64,000 nt of DNA from Avena insularis (lineage: Eukaryota > Streptophyta > Magnoliopsida > Poales > Poaceae): assembly GCA_023614405.1 (NCBI GenBank), contig CM042693.1, positions 154,458,731-154,522,730 on the forward strand, read 5' to 3'. Position numbers and translations under genes: made by a program. Under the pieces are notes generated by a model, which saw only the letters and a program-made list of their open reading frames with translations, ran no database searches and had not been told where the DNA came from. Each line of letters opens with the position of its first letter. The first letter of the stretch is position 1. Below, piece after piece: positions 59,903 to 64,000 of this stretch.

Positions 59903-59933
59903 TCTTAATTTGGGATTTACCGCCTAATAGAGT

Positions 59934-62301
59934 ATGGGTAGCCAAGATGGTGAGTATGGGGAAACGTTCACCTTGAAAGATTTCAAATCTTTGGAATCTT
60001 CCATGTCTAGTCAAATAAGTGAGTTGCATGAAATGATGGCGCAATTCATGAAAGAAAAATCGACTGTGTCCTCCAGCTCACCTGAGGATCCGAATTCTTA
60101 TTTAAGGATATGATTCCACCTCGTCCCAAGGATAAGAATTTGGGGGATTAAACACTTGAATCTCTCAATAATTCCTCCACCAATAAGGGCGATGGGCAGG
60201 AAGAGCACCATACGGTCCCCGGGTGGTACTCTCCCGACCCCCCGATCCCTCACCCACATATAAATAATAGAGGTGACGCACCTAAGCTAGTTGCACATAA
60301 TTTTTCTCAATGGCAAGTGTTACTGAAATATCATGTGCATAGTTCTTGCATTGACTTGTGGAATATTATTAAAGAAGGACTCGAAATTAAGGATCCAACC
60401 AACTTGACAACAAGATAAGTGGTCAATAGTCAACTCAATGCCACCGCTTTGCACATGGTTCAACAAGGTTTGGGGCCAAAATATTACCCTCACATTGAAC
60501 ACCTCAACACCGCCAAGGAAGCTTGGGATGGTCTCATTGAGTTATTTGTTGGAAATGAGAGCATGAGAAGAAACCGTTATGATGGTTTGAGCAATGAAGA
60601 TGAAGGCTTCTATATGAAGGATGGTGAGGATCATGAAGATATGTATCGAAGAGTCGAATCCACTGCTACCGCCTTTAGAAATGTTGGTGCCTCACATGTG
60701 GATGATGCTTGGATAAAAAGGAAGTATGTGAGTGCGCTCATGCCCTTCGATCCCACCAACCTCAAGAGTCTCCAAGGAAGACACAACTACCATCTCATGA
60801 CCTCCAATGAAGTTATGCAAGAGATGGCCGCCTTCAAGTTTGCTGCCAAGAATGCCAAAGATGCCCATGCTCGGGCCCTTGGAATGAGCAATGGTATTAA
60901 CCTTGCCTTGAAGGCCAAAGTTGTGGAGTATGAGGAAGAAGAAGGAAGTGATGAATCTCCTACTATGAGCCACCCCGAAGATTTCAAGGTTGCTCATGGT
61001 GAATACATGGCCTTCTATGCAAGGAAATTTTAGAAAGATCCCGCCAAGGCCGAGATGGAGACACAACAAACACGGAACCCAAGTAGTAAAAAGGAGAATA
61101 GTTCAAAATTGAGAACTTACTTAAACTATGGTGGCCGCTATCATTTTATTGCCGGATGTCCCTATGATATGATAGAAGATAATGTGGTGAACTTATATTG
61201 AAGAAAAAGTCAAAGTCTCCCTTCAAGAAGCCTTTCTACAAGAAGAATGCCACCAACAAGAAGTCAGCTAACATTGCATTGATAGCACATGAAGAATTCT
61301 CATCTGATGATGAAGATGAGGAAGAGGAAAAAGAAACATCAATTGGTGTGGCTACCATCATCACCACCTCTACATCCTTGTTCTCACTCTTCGACTCTCC
61401 AAGTGAGAATATCTCCAACAAGAACGTCACTTGTTTTATGTCAAGAGGATCAGAGGTATCATCATCTTATCTCTCCACCTCTATGATCAATGATGAATTG
61501 TATGATGATATGAATCTTGAGGTGAAGGAGGAATTAGTTGCTTTCGATGTTTTTATGACTAACTTGCAAGGGGAGCACAAGAAGCATTTTGTGAATATCT
61601 TAAATCAACTTTCTCACACAAACGAGCCACTTGATGAGAGATGAAAACTTGGGAGAGAGAACATTCTTGAAATGGATGCTCTAACTAATGCTCTAGAAGA
61701 AGAGCAAGATACTAGGGTGTCTCTTGAAGAAAAACTTGAAGGTCTCAATGAGGCAAATGATCAAATCATCAATAAACTCATTAAGGAACGTGATCATGCA
61801 ATTGCTAAGTATAAAAGGGATAAAAATAGAAATATTGTGTTTGGGGTTCTTCATGACAAACTTGCCGAGGACTTTAAGAAGCTTGGCAAGGATCATAAGG
61901 CCTTGGAAAGTGAAATATTGACCCTCACAGAGTCTCGTGAACAACTTCAATCTCAATTGAATAAAGTTGTTTCACCTAGTATTTTTACTACTAGTAGTAC
62001 AAACATTCTTGAGAAAAATTCTAGTTTGAAGGGGGAGCTTGCAAAGTCCACCTTCCCGGAAGGAAACAAATCTCTTGATGAAATTTTGAGTAAGCAAATG
62101 TCAAAGAATGAGAAAGGAGGCATGGGCTATGTGGCCAAGGCAAAGATAAAAAACAACAAGAAGATGAAGGCCAAGCCCGCACAAGCAAAACACAAGACCA
62201 TTGTGGGTAGTGGCAAAACTATGTCACATGATGACTTTGCGGGAATTGCTAACCCTCACTATGTTTTAATATACGATTATTATGATGATGTTTATGCATA
62301 A
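59934..62301 (+). pseudogene. gag: Copia gag: UBN2-like domain, knuckle, coiled coil
   Basis: The start ATG is at 59934 (MGSQDGEYGETFTLKDF), with a frameshift near 60110 and a TAA at 60416-60418. The open stretch 60419-61033 carries the gag domain (NTAKEAWDGLIELF, DDAWIKRKYVSALMPF). The knuckle near 61115-61165 has both leading Cys changed (YLNYGGRYHFIAGC). After acidic and Lys-rich stretches (61198-61644) a coiled coil begins at 61672 (NALEEEQDTRVSLEEKL) and the gag tail ends near 62301. The N-terminal half is better preserved than in the 10-kb element. Confidence 0.8.
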
Positions 62302-62404
62302 TATGTTGGCACATTTGATGGCTATATTGCTTGGTCTATTTGGGTTCCCAAGACCTTGTTGCTAACAAAAGAGGACCCATTGAAAAATGGGTACCTAAAA
62401 ACTA

Positions 62405-63119
62405 GTTTGATCTCTTATAGAGATCTGCTTCCGGTGGATCAAAGTGGGTTCTTGATAGTGGATGCACAAGTCATATGACCGGAAGCAAAGCAATAATGAC
62501 GAAGATAAGGCCAAATCATGATCAAATAACCATCACATATGCGGATAAGTCAAGGTATCAGGTAATAGGTCTTGGCAAAGTTATGGTTGCACACGATACT
62601 ACCCTCGTGGACATCATGCTTGTTGAGACCCTTGGGTATAATTTACTTTAAGTTTTTGCTCTTGGAAAGATGGGCTTTGGCGTCTTTATTGATAATGATA
62701 TTGTGGTCCTCTTGTGGAGAAAGACTCTAAAGGTCGCTTTTGTTGGGTACATCGAAAATGACTTATATGTGGTGTAATTTTCCGAGAAAACCACTACAAG
62801 TGTGATATGTCTATTCGGAAAGGACGATGTGGGTTGGCTATGGCATCGTCGCCTAGCCCATGTTAATATGAGAACTTTGCAAATCCTACACAAGGGTGGC
62901 CATATTTTTGGACTAAAAGAAAATATTTGTTTTGCCAAAGATTGTGTGTGTAGGATGTGTGTTGAAGGAAAGATGCATGATTCTCCCCACAAGCCAAAGA
63001 ACATCATAAAGTCCAACAGGATCTTTGATCTCCTTCATGTGGATCTCTTTGGTCCTCCATCTCATGCTAGTCTTGGTGGGAAGAAATATTGCTTTGCGAT
63101 TGTTGATGACTACTCAAGA
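62405..63119 (+). pseudogene. Copia protease, pre-integrase and start of integrase
   Basis: The protease reads SGGSKWVLDSGCTSHMTGSK with the catalytic Asp-Ser-Gly intact (62454-62462) and LGLGKVMVAHDTTL further on. Stops lie near 62650 and 62778. From 62802 the pre-integrase zinc motif (WLWHRRLAHVNM, CRMCVEGKMHDSPH) leads to integrase with the first catalytic Asp (LLHVDLFGPPSHAS). The frame ends in VDDYSR where the next LTR begins. Confidence 0.8.
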
Positions 63120-64000
63120 TGTCGTGGCAATGGCGACGCCAGATGCTGCGAGTATCAGCGAGTAGTAGTGAGAGGGGCAAGGGCGGCCAGCCATCTGCGG
63201 TACGAGATGAGGACGGAGACACAAGGTTTTACCCAGGTTCGCCCCCCGGTGGGTAAAGACCTACTCCTGCTAGTTGAGAGACTACAAGGGTGGCGAGCTC
63301 GGCGACTAGGCGGCGAGTCGATTGGGTGTATGATGGAACGTCAATATAGATAGTACCCTAGGGAGGTTTATATAAGGGTACCTCTTTAGGGTTTATAGAT
63401 CTACAACCGAATTGGATAAGGACTCAGAGGGTTTTGACCTAATCCGACTGGGCCTAGATATGCTTCTGGGCCTTCAGCTTCCTGTCGCCTAGCTCCTTAT
63501 TGGGTCGTGATCCAGTTGCCATCCCGCGGGCCCACTCACTGGGAGTTGGATCTAGTAGGGAACGTCCTGCTAGGCATACCTCATTCGGCATATCCCCATC
63601 ATTAGTCCCCGAGGCCGTCATTAATTCGTCGCAGGTGTTCTTTGGAAGTCGGAGTATACGGGTCCAATTTGGACACCCAATCGAATCGGTGGTGGACTCC
63701 CTCAATGAAGGAAGGAATCCTCTGTATGTTTCTCCAGTCGCAATATCGGCGACCAATCGAATCACCGTATGGGTGAGTAGTCAAATCGCTGCTCTGGCGA
63801 ATGGGTCGACGAGTCGAGTAGACGAAGTTGGACCGTCATTTTTAGTCAAACTAGCCATTGGGTAACCCAACGGTAATATTGGCGTAATCACCGCGGGGTA
63901 ACGGCTCCTCCAAACTGGCGGGAAGCAACTACTATATAAGGAGAGTGACGGGGGAGTTGCGAATATTCCTCACATTTCCTCCGATCCCGTGCACCCTTTA
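63120..64000 (+). mobile_element. LTR of another retrotransposon (partial)
   Basis: TGTCGTGGCAATGGCG at 63120 abruptly replaces the Copia integrase, consistent with an LTR start. The LTR contains a TATA box at 63933 and a leader-like region and runs off the window edge. Orientation is plus by the TATA. The open frames inside (e.g. 63500-63865) show no known domain. Superfamily not certain; Gypsy is likely. Confidence 0.6.
63933..63940 (+). promoter_or_regulatory. LTR TATA box
   Basis: TATATAAG within ACTATATAAGGAGAG is followed by a leader-like region. It lies about 810 bp into the LTR that starts at 63120. Confidence 0.55.

Larger units (their letters stand above)
58686..63119 (+). mobile_element. 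Plus-strand Copia, related to the 10-kb Copia, 5' half
   Basis: LTR, primer site, gag, protease and integrase start follow in order and are recognisably the same family as 42961-52964 (similar gag, coiled coil, MGYVAKAK-type motif and pre-integrase). It stops at 63119 in integrase, where another LTR begins. RT, RNase H and the 3' LTR lie beyond the window. Confidence 0.85.

Noticed and set aside
63500..63865. 121-codon open frame near the right edge
   Set aside because: Within a new LTR upstream of its TATA box; the opposite strand is also open, as expected by chance in GC-rich DNA.

Overview
The window is a plant nuclear intergenic region, most likely from a large-genome cool-season grass (Pooideae, plausibly Triticeae). 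The reasons are BARE/Angela-type Copia LTRs, Athila-type and long-LTR Gypsy elements, Stowaway MITEs with CTCCCTCCG termini, a Helitron, L1-type LINE remnants and PIF/Harbinger-like elements with Myb/SANT-like ORFs, nested several layers deep. I recognise no intact host gene, rRNA, tRNA or CRISPR. Almost every longer reading frame belongs to a decayed transposable element.

Left block (1-13305) is a four-layer nest. A minus-strand long LTR (1-1950, running off the left edge) interrupts the gag-protease of a minus-strand Gypsy element whose LTR is 2743-4279. That element interrupts a plus-strand Athila-type element (4280-9668) that has lost RT/RNase H/integrase but keeps a protease remnant, an env-like ORF (5499-6809) behind a plausible 195-bp intron, two identical polypurine tracts and its 3' LTR. 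The Athila LTR ends inside a BARE/Angela-type Copia pol, which continues to the Copia 3' LTR (11662-13305).

Block 13306-24462 has an unclassified stretch and two copies of one repeat (13820-14519 and 21715-22469), separated by a very long solo LTR (14525-21709, TSD TACTA) that holds a LINE fragment. It also has a MITE whose empty site is preserved in the sister repeat, and a Stowaway MITE split by a 5'-truncated LINE with a clear 10-bp target duplication.

Central block (24463-53699) appears to be one old PIF/Harbinger-like element (terminal repeats at 24592/25122 and 53696, TTA flanks) inflated to about 29 kb. It holds a Gypsy element with 3.1-kb LTRs (25209-40141, TSD CCCAG) and a 10-kb Copia (42961-52964, TSD CAAGA). 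The Gypsy carries a Helitron and a Copia fragment in its 5' LTR and a solo LTR in its degenerate pol. The left boundary, including the first ~310 bp of the Gypsy LTR, is tandemly duplicated (530-bp period). The Harbinger's own Myb-like ORF is traceable in pieces at 40440-41745, 42862-42960 and 52970-53316.

Right block (53700-64000) has a MITE, a second Harbinger-like remnant with a tandemly duplicated Myb-like domain and a solo Athila LTR inside it. A plus-strand Copia (58686-63119), a relative of the 10-kb Copia, follows; it is interrupted in integrase by a further LTR (63120 to the edge) with a TATA box.

The most unusual signal is a dispersed palindrome in the two related Copia elements. 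Both reiterate the same arms, CCGGA-N3-TCCGG, with a different centre in each (TAA versus ATC/GTC-like). In the 10-kb element the motif is in both LTRs, the 3' untranslated region and the coding hinge between integrase and RT. All identities rest on reading by eye; no alignment or database search was possible.
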